Below, piece after piece: positions 17,301 to 24,386 of a stretch of DNA of 64,000 nt. The position numbers and the translations under genes are program-made. Each line of letters begins with the position of its first letter. The first letter of the stretch is position 1. Location of the stretch: positions 262,112 to 326,111 of the forward strand of contig CAUGJE010000001.1 of assembly GCA_959599915.1 (NCBI GenBank), in the 5' to 3' direction. The DNA is from an uncultured Collinsella sp. (GTDB lineage: Bacteria > Actinomycetota > Coriobacteriia > Coriobacteriales > Coriobacteriaceae). Below the pieces are notes generated by a model. That model did no database searches. It saw only the letters and a list, made by a program, of their open reading frames with translations, and had not been told where the DNA came from.

Positions 17301-18218
17301 ATGTATTCTTATCAAGTTCCTGACGGTTTTGATCGGCGTGTCGAACAGTATCTAGTGGCCATTGCCCCGAATACAAAGGTTCTTACGGACTTGCGACGTT
17401 GCCATTACGATTTTGAAGATCTCGGTAACGCTTATTATGCGGGTATTAGACCGTCTCCCTGGGATTCAAATGCTATGGACGTAACCCTGCTTGGCCCATC
17501 AGCGTCCATAGATCGCTTACGTGAAATGAAGGCCGCCCTTAGTACGGCTGTTTCCAAAGCGTTGAATACGTCTGCAACCGGCCTTCTGTTGAGTGAGCTG
17601 TTCTTGATTGAGGACGTCGTGACGCTTTCCGCTTCTTTTACCTCTGATCAGGACAGGTTCGTTGATGATGTTAGAAATGCCCAGGTTATCAAAGAGGAAA
17701 TTGTAAGAATTGGGGAGAACTTAAGTAAAAATATCCTGTATACAGACGACATTTCCGAGGATTCCATCAACGACTTCTTTCGTGATTTCTTAGAACGGCT
17801 GGATTGCTTTGAGGTCAAAGACCAGACCAGGCATGGGCTTTCTTCAAATGGCTCGGCGGCCGGGGAAGTTGATATCCTCTTGCAAAAAGATGGGCGCGAG
17901 GCAGCAATTATTGAAGGGCTTAAACTTTCGTGTGTGAATACTAGCTATATTGGCGAGCATATAAGGAAGGCAACAATTAATTACAATCCGCTCGGAACTC
18001 CAGTATTTATTCTCGCGTATGTATCGACAAACGATTTTGAAAAGTTTTGGCTGCATTGTTTGGAGTTTTTAAAAGGCTACTCCTTTGATGCGCGAGTGGA
18101 AAAGTCAATACTCTCTGAAGCTACTCCGAATGCTGCCTGTAGGCTGGCGTCGGCTGTCCTCTCGCGTGATGGCTTCTCCTTCCCGTTTTTCTTTATTGCG
18201 TTCAAGCTCATTAAATGA
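17301..18218 (+). CDS. BREX-linked hypothetical protein with PD-(D/E)XK-like region
   Basis: The 305-aa protein begins 36 bases after brxL behind the strong site GAAGGGGGGA. Residues about 188-206 (GEVDILLQKDGREAAIIEG, then LKLS) look like a nuclease-fold core with an Asp and a following Glu, though the usual ExK is altered to E-x-x-K. Next comes YIGEHIRKATINYNPLG and VFILAYVSTNDFEKFW, a pattern I associate with uncharacterised defence-island proteins. The gene is markedly more AT-rich than brxC or brxL, suggesting separate acquisition. It may be a BREX accessory effector or an independent gene. The nuclease idea is an inference from one motif. Confidence 0.6.
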   Translation: MYSYQVPDGFDRRVEQYLVAIAPNTKVLTDLRRCHYDFEDLGNAYYAGIRPSPWDSNAMDVTLLGPSASIDRLREMKAALSTAVSKALNTSATGLLLSELFLIEDVVTLSASFTSDQDRFVDDVRNAQVIKEEIVRIGENLSKNILYTDDISEDSINDFFRDFLERLDCFEVKDQTRHGLSSNGSAAGEVDILLQKDGREAAIIEGLKLSCVNTSYIGEHIRKATINYNPLGTPVFILAYVSTNDFEKFWLHCLEFLKGYSFDARVEKSILSEATPNAACRLASAVLSRDGFSFPFFFIAFKLIK

Positions 18219-18324
18219 GTTAAATAGGCTAGCTCAATTATTAGAGGTAATCCGGCAATACCAGCGAGGCACCTTTTCGTTCGTGTATATCTATCCGGCA
18301 ATCTCTTTCATAGAAAGGTGACTT

Positions 18325-18960
18325 ATGATTCAACAGGTTGCTTTCGAGGTCCCTACGGAAATTGCGTTGGGCTTAGCTACTGGCAAGTATGTCCAATGGG
18401 GTGGAGTCGTGCGTGACGGTGCTGGACATATTGTCAAGCACCTTAAGCCTGCAGATGTTCAAAATGGAGCCAACAAGGCATTGCAGATAGCTGACCAGGC
18501 GGCTCAGCTCGCGAAGCAGAACAAGAAGGTTGCTATAGCCGCGCTTGTGGTTGCGGGCGTAGCTGCGGTCGGCGGCGGCATCTATGCGGGAATGACTCAT
18601 GTGCGTCACAGCAAAGAAGATGCGATGCGAAGGAAGCAGATGGCAGACTTTAACACCGCATTCTCGGAATACCTTAAGGCTTTGGGGGATGGCGAACTCA
18701 CAATCGAGATGATTGACAGATTGGAGGGCGCCATAACTGCTCTTAATGACGGCAAGGAGGGCTTCACGGTCGAAATCAAGGGCGAACAGTTTGAGGATAT
18801 TGTTAAGTCCGTGCGCGACTACACAGAGCGTCTTTCGAAGGCGAATGGCGAGAAGGCACCTAACGTCATTCTTGGGCTGTTCGAAAAGAAGCCGAATGAC
18901 ATTGAGGGCCTGAAGGAATGCCTCAACACCCAGCGAGGAATACTCCTGCGAGCAGCATAG
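18325..18960 (+). CDS. Hypothetical single-pass membrane protein
   Basis: The 211-aa protein has an N-terminal region of about 65 residues, one hydrophobic segment (VAIAALVVAGVAAVGGGIYAG, about residues 72-92) and then a charged helical domain of about 115 residues. The N-terminal part (ADVQNGANKALQIADQAAQL) is helical. The ribosome site GAAAGGTG precedes the ATG. A terminator at 19212-19246 lies downstream on the same strand. The membrane layout resembles that of the opposite-strand protein at 19537, which is also a one-helix protein with a soluble C-terminal domain. No family was recognised. Confidence 0.55.
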   Translation: MIQQVAFEVPTEIALGLATGKYVQWGGVVRDGAGHIVKHLKPADVQNGANKALQIADQAAQLAKQNKKVAIAALVVAGVAAVGGGIYAGMTHVRHSKEDAMRRKQMADFNTAFSEYLKALGDGELTIEMIDRLEGAITALNDGKEGFTVEIKGEQFEDIVKSVRDYTERLSKANGEKAPNVILGLFEKKPNDIEGLKECLNTQRGILLRAA

Positions 18961-19267
18961 ATGAACCGCTATATTCGGGATGCGGGTTTTGCGCTCTTTC
19001 GCACCAAGCATTCGGCCACTTTGCAGCTCTCCATGGTCGTGTATCGCTCGTGATATCGACTCGGAAGATTCTGAACGCCGACACTTTGGCAATCAGATTG
19101 CGGAGGGCGGGCCCATCAAGATCGGTGAACCAGCGGACGTTGGGCATGGCGGTGTGGTTGCCAAGCCTATAGCTGAGACGGGAAACGTCTTCGGGCGCAA
19201 GGATAATAACAGGCCCCGCGTTCCCTGAGGGACGTGGGGCTTTTGAGGACTACAGTTTTAATTGTTA
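18961..19267. other. Intergenic stretch with a possible minus-strand gene remnant
   Basis: About 300 bases lie between the stop of the membrane protein and the opposing small gene. On the minus strand, bases about 19215 to 19050 read as a GC-rich, protein-like segment (VIILAPEDVSRLSYRLG, later VRWFTDLDGPALRNLIAKV) without a start codon or ribosome site, so it looks like a relic of an older gene. The rest shows no feature apart from the terminator at 19212-19246. Confidence 0.3.
19212..19246 (+). terminator. Rho-independent terminator
   Basis: GCCCCGCGTTCCCT and AGGGACGTGGGGC pair around a short loop and are followed by TTTT. It would end transcripts from the plus-strand membrane protein gene. 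Confidence 0.65.
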
Positions 19268-19486
19268 TTAGAGATAGCTATTCAGCCAATCGGGCATACT
19301 GGGATCGTCAATACTCCATGAATCCTCTTCATGTTCGCTTTCCTCCCAGCTGCTTTCGTCCCCATCGAAGAACTTGTGCCTATTGCACTTGTACTTGACA
19401 ACCGTGTCTCCTTCACGGCGGTACTCGTTCCAGTAGTAGTTCTGCTTTCCGTATCCGTCCCACTCCTGAGTCCTGTATATGACCAT
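19268..19486 (-). CDS. Small acidic hypothetical protein (72 aa)
   Basis: The protein begins [19 protein letters not shown] and ends in an acidic, Ser/Glu/Asp-rich stretch (residues about 43-62). A near-consensus AAAGGAGG stands four bases before the ATG, which supports translation. The N-terminal part is rich in Tyr, Trp and Lys and could be a small beta domain. It is downstream of the XRE and membrane protein genes on the same strand (50 bases after the latter), so it may be the third gene of one transcript. No family recognised. Confidence 0.5.
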   Translation of the reverse strand: MVIYRTQEWDGYGKQNYYWNEYRREGDTVVKYKCNRHKFFDGDESSWEESEHEEDSWSIDDPSMPDWLNSYL

Positions 19487-19536
19487 GAGGCCTCCTTTCG
19501 TCTACGTGCGTTGGGCACGCGACACATTGGGTTTGA

Positions 19537-20064
19537 CTACTGGGCCATGATTTGTGCGATGCGAGATTTTTTGGCATCGATGTTCGTCAATTCTTCTGTA
19601 GAAAAGACATATGGGACAACTGCTTCATCCCATTCGATATTTGAGAAGGTATGACCGGCGCGCGTGACCTTGACCGTTTCTTTCCCAAAGAGCTTGCCGA
19701 CCTCCGTGAGCTTATAGCCCCAAGGCTCTTTTGTCATCATTCCGCTGGAGACGAGACGCTTGTTAACTTCCTGATTTGATAAAAGCAAGTCGTGTCCGAG
19801 CCCCGTTGCGGTCTTCTCGACTCCGGTAAGGTTGACCTCTGGCAGAGGGGTCTTTGCGGCTGCCTCAATAATCGCGGCAGCACTCTTGCCTGCGGTGTTG
19901 CCATTTGTTTTGATTTTAGTCGCATGGTCCGTTTTTGCGGCTATCGCGATGCCAACGATTGAGCCGAGCGCGACGAATGCGCCGATGCCAATCTGGACTT
20001 TATGATGTTTGAGCCATGCGATGCCTTCGTTCTCCTCGGGCAGATTAGTATCATCCAACTCCAT
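19537..20064 (-). CDS. Hypothetical single-pass membrane protein, partner of XRE regulator
   Basis: Two starts are possible: ATG at 20079, which overlaps the stop of the upstream XRE gene as ATGA, and ATG at 20064 (MELDDTNLPEEN), which has GAGG before it and is used here (175 aa). One hydrophobic helix (IGIGAFVALGSIVGIAIAA, about residues 27-45) follows a short cytoplasmic head. The C-terminal 120 residues contain a segment resembling a winged helix (LLSNQEVNKRLVSSGMM, then GYKLTEVGKLFG). Tight coupling to the XRE gene suggests a regulator-effector pair. The family is not recognised. Confidence 0.55.
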   Translation of the reverse strand: MELDDTNLPEENEGIAWLKHHKVQIGIGAFVALGSIVGIAIAAKTDHATKIKTNGNTAGKSAAAIIEAAAKTPLPEVNLTGVEKTATGLGHDLLLSNQEVNKRLVSSGMMTKEPWGYKLTEVGKLFGKETVKVTRAGHTFSNIEWDEAVVPYVFSTEELTNIDAKKSRIAQIMAQ

Positions 20065-20075
20065 TTTTCTATACC

Positions 20076-20531
20076 TCATTTCTTGATCGATTTAGCGAGT
20101 TGGTACGCGAGAGAGCTCAATGCCGGAATCAATGCCGATGAGGCGGGGATTAGGGCAGCAGTGAGGGCGGTTGCTCCGACTATGGCGCTCTGCTTGGCGA
20201 TGGCTTCTTGTTTTGTCCCTCCCTTACTTTCTTCCTTAAGGGTTATCTGCATCTTCTCTAGCTCTGCTGCTACTGGTTGATCGACGAACAACTGGATAAT
20301 TTTTGCTAGATCCTCGTTTCCATTAACGGCGATTTCGTTGTTGAACACTGCTCTGATGGCGAGATAGTGCATCTTCGTCATCTGTGTTTTACCTGTCTCG
20401 AGGCTGCTGACGGTTTGCTTCGTTATGCCCAGTTCGTTCGCGAGGCGCTCGCCACTCCAACCCGCTGCCTTGCGAATGGTTGACAGGTGAGCTTGGAGCC
20501 TGCTGACTAGTTCTTCATCCGGTGAAGTCAT
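20076..20531 (-). CDS. XRE-family HTH protein with hydrophobic C-terminus
   Basis: The 151-aa protein has an N-terminal XRE/Cro helix-turn-helix (about residues 8-62; IRKAAGWSGERLANELGIT, then QTVSSLETGKTQM). Residues 65-100 are a linker and 115-145 are a hydrophobic Ala/Ile/Leu-rich stretch (VGATALTAALIPASSALIPA) that could insert in the membrane or pack against a partner. The start has GTGAGG upstream and an AT-rich promoter region. It is translationally coupled to the membrane protein gene at 19537 and probably controls its own operon. A DNA-binding protein with a membrane-like tail next to a membrane protein suggests a small sensing or defence module; this is inference. Confidence 0.65.
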   Translation of the reverse strand: MTSPDEELVSRLQAHLSTIRKAAGWSGERLANELGITKQTVSSLETGKTQMTKMHYLAIRAVFNNEIAVNGNEDLAKIIQLFVDQPVAAELEKMQITLKEESKGGTKQEAIAKQSAIVGATALTAALIPASSALIPALSSLAYQLAKSIKK

Positions 20532-20542
20532 TTATGCCTCAC

Positions 20543-20590
20543 AAATAGTAAATATTCCTTACTCTTGTCAAATATTATATATCAAATCAG
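20543..20590 (-). promoter_or_regulatory. Promoter of the XRE/membrane protein operon
   Basis: Read on the minus strand, TTGACA (20567-20572) is followed after about 18 bases by CTATTT, just upstream of the XRE gene. A second candidate -10 (TATAAT) lies a little further upstream in very AT-rich DNA. The base composition contrasts with the surrounding GC-rich genes. Confidence 0.5.
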
Positions 20591-20652
20591 AAATTCATCA
20601 ATTACTAAGTGAGTCATAGTTTATACGGCCGGCTCCTGAATTCCCTCAGTTT

Positions 20653-20841
20653 TCAACTGAACCGAAAACGGAGCTGATGCGCGGCGCTCAGCAGCTCGCA
20701 CTCCCTCCGGCTCCACTGGCGCAGCTCGGCCGCGTGCACGGTGTCGCGACACAGGTCCAGGAACACCTCGGCGTTCTCGCAGAAGCACTCGTGGGCAAAG
20801 GCGCCCGAGCCGCTTGCGATGCACACGCTGTCGGCGAAGAG
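20653..20841 (-). pseudogene. Truncated copy of the gene at 22507-22929
   Basis: The minus-strand frame reads LFADSVCIASGSGAFAHEC, later NAEVFLDLCRDTVHAAEL and RQWSRRECELLSAA, then stops at 20653. It lines up without gaps with the C-terminal 55 residues of the 140-aa protein at 22507-22929, differing at roughly one position in four. A stop codon stands directly before the fragment and no start or ribosome site exists, so this is a remnant. The two copies flank the AbiE pair and point to a duplication or insertion event in this stretch. Confidence 0.65.
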
Positions 20842-20900
20842 CTATCGGCTAGTCGATTCGCGCGGGCAGCGGCTAAAGCGGGCGTGTGATAAATTGATAA

Positions 20901-20930
20901 TTGATGAGAACGAACACGTGTTCGTTTATA
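20901..20930 (+). promoter_or_regulatory. SOS promoter with perfect LexA box
   Basis: A -35-like TTGATG (20901-20906) and -10-like TTTATA (20925-20930) are 18 bases apart, and the spacer contains the perfect palindrome CGAACACGTGTTCG (20911-20924), the Gram-positive LexA consensus. LexA bound here would block RNA polymerase. The only start codon with a good ribosome site downstream (GAGAGGGTGAT before ATG at 21041) opens a frame of six codons, so the gene originally driven by this promoter appears to be gone. Confidence 0.6.
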
Positions 20931-21040
20931 TGGTAAGATATATGCCAGCGGGAGCGATTTCATTCGATATCGTTCTTGCCGGTACTTTTTACTTCCGCAT
21001 GCTGTCGGCGCGGACTTCGAATTCAGAGAGGGTGATTGCA

Positions 21041-21061
21041 ATGCTATACGAATTTAAATAG
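21041..21061 (+). pseudogene. Six-codon remnant (MLYEFK) behind the SOS promoter
   Basis: A well-formed ribosome site and ATG are followed by only six codons and TAG. Y-family polymerase (UmuC/ImuB-like) genes of Coriobacteria are typical LexA targets and, from memory, can begin with a similar short peptide, so this may be the cut-off 5' end of such a gene. That identity is a guess. Confidence 0.25.
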
Positions 21062-21090
21062 ATCTCTAATGCTTGATTAAGACCATGTCT

Positions 21091-21128
21091 ATGTCAAAAG
21101 ACATACAAAAGTGTTAGTCTTTTGACAT
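21091..21128. promoter_or_regulatory. Operator-like inverted repeat of the AbiE operon
   Basis: ATGTCAAAAGAC (21091-21102) and GTCTTTTGACAT (21117-21128) are a perfect 12-base inverted repeat with a 14-base spacer. The right arm includes the first two bases of the abiEi start codon. AbiEi antitoxins are known to repress their own promoter by binding inverted repeats, so this is the likely autoregulatory site. Confidence 0.65.
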
Positions 21129-21654
21129 GAAACACTTTGATGAAATATTCGAACTGGCGGCAGATGGCTACGGCATCGTGACTGCTGCGCAGGCACGCGA
21201 GATTGGCGTAACCACTGGAGAACTGAGCCGATGGTGTGCCACTGGGAAATTGATGCGCCGAGGACATGGGGTGTACAAGCTCACCCAATGGGTTCCGACG
21301 CCCCGTGATGTCTTTGCGGAGGCAGTGGCTCTTGTTGGTGACGAGGGTTTCCTGTGGGGCGAATCAGTGCTGTCTATGCACGCACTTGCACTTGTTGATC
21401 CTCGTGCCGTGACCGTGGCAACACCAAAGCGTATTCGCCGCAAACTGCCAGCTTGGGTAAAAACAGTGCCCGCTCCAGAGAATGCGAAAACGACGTTCTA
21501 TGAAGGAATCCCTTCTCAATGCGTTGCCGATGCGATTGAGGCTTGTAAGGGGTCCGTTATGACCGAACGCCTCATCGAGGCAACCAAGCACGCTCAAGCC
21601 GAGGGTCTTATTACCTCCAATGAGCATGAGAGACTGATGAAGGAGCTGTCGTGA
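21127..21654 (+). CDS. abiEi: AbiEi-type antitoxin / transcriptional autorepressor
   Basis: The 175-aa protein starts MKHFDEIFELAADGYGIVT, the N-terminal winged-helix (AbiEi_4-like) domain with TAAQAREIGVTTGELSRW and the hallmark GKLMRRGHGVYKLT. The C-terminal domain carries SVLSMHALALVDPRAVTVATP. Such antitoxins neutralise AbiEii without direct binding (type IV) and repress the operon. The start codon overlaps the right arm of the inverted repeat, so no ribosome site precedes it and translation may be leaderless. It overlaps the toxin gene by four bases (GTGA). Confidence 0.85.
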   Translation: MKHFDEIFELAADGYGIVTAAQAREIGVTTGELSRWCATGKLMRRGHGVYKLTQWVPTPRDVFAEAVALVGDEGFLWGESVLSMHALALVDPRAVTVATPKRIRRKLPAWVKTVPAPENAKTTFYEGIPSQCVADAIEACKGSVMTERLIEATKHAQAEGLITSNEHERLMKELS

Positions 21655-22484
21655 AGGAAGTCAAGAAGCCAACAAGCAGACGTAACCTTGACATAGCGAT
21701 AGACCGATTCTGCGCTGATTTGGACGAAGAACCGGGCCGCATTAAAAGGCTCATTGCGGCCGTTGTTGTTGGGCAGATGCTACCCGATGGAGCCGCAAAG
21801 GGTGGAAATGCCCTGAAGATTCGCTTTGGGAAGGATGTCACGCGGTTCTCGCGCGACCTCGATACCGCCAGGGCATCCTCACTGAACGATTACATGACGA
21901 AGCTTGAAGATTCGCTCACTATAGGCTGGAACGGATTCTCGGGTGCCATTGTTCCGAGGGAGCCCGCATCTCCGAAGGGAATTCCAACTCCTTACGTCAT
22001 GCGTCCGTTCGAAATCAAGATTGCCTACAATGGTAAATCGTGGATGACGCTGCCGCTTGAGGTCGGTCATAACGAAATCGGCGACGCCGACGATCCCGAT
22101 ATGGTTTCCTCGCCTGAAGCTGCGGCAATATTGAAAGGTCTCGGGTTTCCCGAACCGGGGCCGGTTCCGTGCATGAGGCTCGAGCATCAGATTGCCCAAA
22201 AACTTCATGCTGCGAGCAGCCCCGGCAGCGAGCGCGCCCATGATCTGATAGATCTCCAGATTGCAATTTCCAACGGGGAAATTGATTACCTAAAAACTCG
22301 AGAGGTCTGTATCAGACTCTTTGCGTATCGTGCGGAGCAGGAGTGGCCTCCAATGATCTCGAGGGGAGTGGGCTGGGACTCACTGTATTTCTCTCAGGCA
22401 GAAGGACTAAACGTTTTGCCGACTGTCGATGATGCCGTGGCATGGGCGAACGACTTGATTGCAAAAATCGATTCTGCTCGTTAG
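21651..22484 (+). CDS. abiEii: AbiEii-type nucleotidyltransferase toxin
   Basis: The 277-aa protein is of normal length for AbiEii/MenT toxins. Its nucleotidyltransferase signature is KGGNALKIRFGKDVTRFSRD (about residues 48-67), containing the G-G-N-A-L loop and R-x-S-R-D-L-D with the metal-binding Asp pair. The rest, including LEHQIAQKLHA, fits the C-terminal helical domain. Relatives transfer nucleotides to RNA, often tRNA 3' ends, stopping growth on phage infection. It is coupled to abiEi by a GTGA overlap and starts with GTG. Confidence 0.88.
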   Translation: MKEVKKPTSRRNLDIAIDRFCADLDEEPGRIKRLIAAVVVGQMLPDGAAKGGNALKIRFGKDVTRFSRDLDTARASSLNDYMTKLEDSLTIGWNGFSGAIVPREPASPKGIPTPYVMRPFEIKIAYNGKSWMTLPLEVGHNEIGDADDPDMVSSPEAAAILKGLGFPEPGPVPCMRLEHQIAQKLHAASSPGSERAHDLIDLQIAISNGEIDYLKTREVCIRLFAYRAEQEWPPMISRGVGWDSLYFSQAEGLNVLPTVDDAVAWANDLIAKIDSAR

Positions 22485-22506
22485 TGACACTGCTGAGATC
22501 TCTCGC

Positions 22507-22929
22507 TTACGCCATAGCAACCCCACGCGCAGCACTCAGCAGCTCGTACTCCCTTTGACTCCAATGGCGCAGCTCGGCAGCCTCGACGGCATCTCGGCAT
22601 AGGTCCAAAAACACCTCGGCCCCATCGCAGAAGCACTCGCGGGCAAAGTCACCCGAGCCGTTCGCGATGCACGTGCCGTCTGCAAACAGCTTCCAACTCG
22701 ACGGTTCGCGCAGGTTATCCCCGGACAGCTTGATCTGCAGCACATGCGGATTGCCGGCAGCACAGAGCTCTTCCTCGAGCTTCTGTACCGTAAAGCGCAT
22801 CTGGTGGGAGAGGCTGCTCTTGACCATGGCCGAGGTGTAGCCGTTCGGCTTGTCCAGAAGATGCATGCGTTTTGGCTGTGCGACCAGGTTGTGGAAGTTG
22901 CGCTCGCGGCGCACGGAGAAATTGTCCAT
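22507..22929 (-). CDS. Hypothetical protein, intact copy of a duplicated gene
   Basis: The chosen start at 22929 (MDNFSVRRERNFHNLVAQP) has AAAGGAGTCC immediately upstream; the frame continues further upstream without a better site. The 140-aa protein has no transmembrane segment and two notable regions: SSLSHQMRFTVQKLEEEL and a Cys/Phe-rich GSGDFARECFCDGAEVFLDL. Its last 55 residues also occur as a broken copy at 20653-20841. I do not recognise the family. Confidence 0.6.
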   Translation of the reverse strand: MDNFSVRRERNFHNLVAQPKRMHLLDKPNGYTSAMVKSSLSHQMRFTVQKLEEELCAAGNPHVLQIKLSGDNLREPSSWKLFADGTCIANGSGDFARECFCDGAEVFLDLCRDAVEAAELRHWSQREYELLSAARGVAMA

Positions 22930-23294
22930 ACGGACTCCTTTCATCGATGTTGGCAGGGCCACCGTGCCTCTTGGCCGGTTGGCGTCGGGATCGTGGAGCC
23001 AACTCTCTACCCCGACTCTGGATAAAACGCGCCCGCTCCTTGCGGGCAAGAGGAAGTCTATCAACGTGTACGGACAGAAATCAAGCGCCGCCTGCGAAAT
23101 GACGCGTGAACGGCGTTGGTTTCCCAAGTGATTATTCGGCTTTCATCCAGAAAAGTGTCGAAATCAGCCGTGTAAAAGTACGGAAAAGTGTCGAAATAGG
23201 CACCTTAAAACTTCGGAAAAGTGTAGCTGGATGACAAAACAGCACTTAGAAGCCGGTGTTGGATGCGGGATCCTGCGGCCGCCTTCAGCCCTCG
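22930..23294. other. Non-coding stretch with 33-base periodic repeats
   Basis: About 365 bases with no supported gene lie between the minus-strand hypothetical gene and the next minus-strand gene. The only structure seen is the repeat at 23150-23225. Confidence 0.5.
23150..23225. repeat. Three direct repeats spaced exactly 33 bases
   Basis: GAAAAGTGTCGAAAT occurs at 23150-23164 and 23183-23197, and a shortened GAAAAGTGTA at 23216-23225. The starts are 33 bases apart each time, about three helical turns. The plus-strand frame contains stops, so it is not coding as it stands. It could be an array of protein-binding sites or the edge of a lost element. Confidence 0.5.
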
Positions 23295-24263
23295 CTACTC
23301 ATCGTCCCCGTCGTTGGGGTCACCCTTGAGGGTGTTGATGTCCAGATACTCGTCATCGTCCTCTTTTTGCTGGGTCTCCGACTCCGCTTGGGTGGGGCCG
23401 GAGAACAGCCGGAATCCCTCAAACGCAATGACGCCGAGCAGGGCAATGACAATGGCGATAAAGGCAACCTTGACTGCCTGCGGAAATTCCGAAAAACGCA
23501 GCGCCTTTTCCTCGGCGTAATAATCGGCGAAGCGCTCTTCGCCCGTGCTTTTGGTATACGCCGGTGCGGACGCGGCCTCCGGGTCATATTCCGGTGCAGG
23601 CGTGGCAGCGTACGGATCGTTGAGATAATCGCTCGATGTGGTGCCATAATCCTCGGTCTCGATGCGACCGGCGTCAGCATGGCCATCGGAATAATCGGAA
23701 TATGCCGCACCGCCCTCATAGCCCGCGGCGCTCGTGTTGGCGGCAAAAAGCGGGTTAACTGGAACGTCGAGCGCCGGCATGCCGGTAGAGGTCTCATCCA
23801 GATCGGCTGCAGCCCAGGAATCGTAGGCAACCTGATGGGCAACGGGCTCATCGAGCCTTGTGACCGGAGGCTTGCGTGCCGCAGGAACAGGCAACTGCTG
23901 GGCGCTGTACATAACGGTGCTGTCGGCCGATTTGCCCTGCGTCGCTGCAGCGAGAAATGCCGCCGTCTCGGACGGGTCGCTTGCGGGGCGGGGAGTGGGT
24001 GTGGGCGCAGACGCGGGCGTCGAAACAGGCGACTGCGCAGGAGCCGGCGCAGATGCGGGCTTAGGCGCAAGTGCGGGATTGGGGCTTGACGGGCGAGCCC
24101 CACCGCCCATGAGTTCGTCGGCGGTCCACGGGCGATCATCCATCACGTCGTCAAGGCTCAGCGAAAACAGGTCGTCTTCACCCTCATCGAACATGCGGTG
24201 CACATGTCCACCAATTGCCGGAATCAATCCGCGACCGGTGCATGATGCCTTGCTCAACGCCAT
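23295..24263 (-). CDS. Ala/Pro-rich membrane-anchored hypothetical protein
   Basis: The start at 24263 (MALSKASCTGRG) gives 322 aa; a longer frame exists without a better ribosome site. Residues about 20-40 are acidic (MFDEGEDDLFSLSLDD), 45-110 are low-complexity Ala/Pro/Ser/Thr, 110-240 are polar, and a single membrane helix lies near the end (VKVAFIAIVIALLGVIAFEG, about residues 265-284). The tail after it is very acidic (KEDDDEYLDINTL). The layout suggests a tail-anchored protein with a long disordered cytoplasmic domain. No family recognised. Confidence 0.6.
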   Translation of the reverse strand: MALSKASCTGRGLIPAIGGHVHRMFDEGEDDLFSLSLDDVMDDRPWTADELMGGGARPSSPNPALAPKPASAPAPAQSPVSTPASAPTPTPRPASDPSETAAFLAAATQGKSADSTVMYSAQQLPVPAARKPPVTRLDEPVAHQVAYDSWAAADLDETSTGMPALDVPVNPLFAANTSAAGYEGGAAYSDYSDGHADAGRIETEDYGTTSSDYLNDPYAATPAPEYDPEAASAPAYTKSTGEERFADYYAEEKALRFSEFPQAVKVAFIAIVIALLGVIAFEGFRLFSGPTQAESETQQKEDDDEYLDINTLKGDPNDGDDE

Positions 24264-24386
24264 TCTGTTCCACCCTTTCGAAATACTAATGACATCGATT
24301 ATATGGAACTTTCCAAGCGGCTCGGTCTTGGATTCATGCTTTCCAGAACTCGCGCCCAAAAGGGGAGGGGCAATCCAGGCGAGTGC

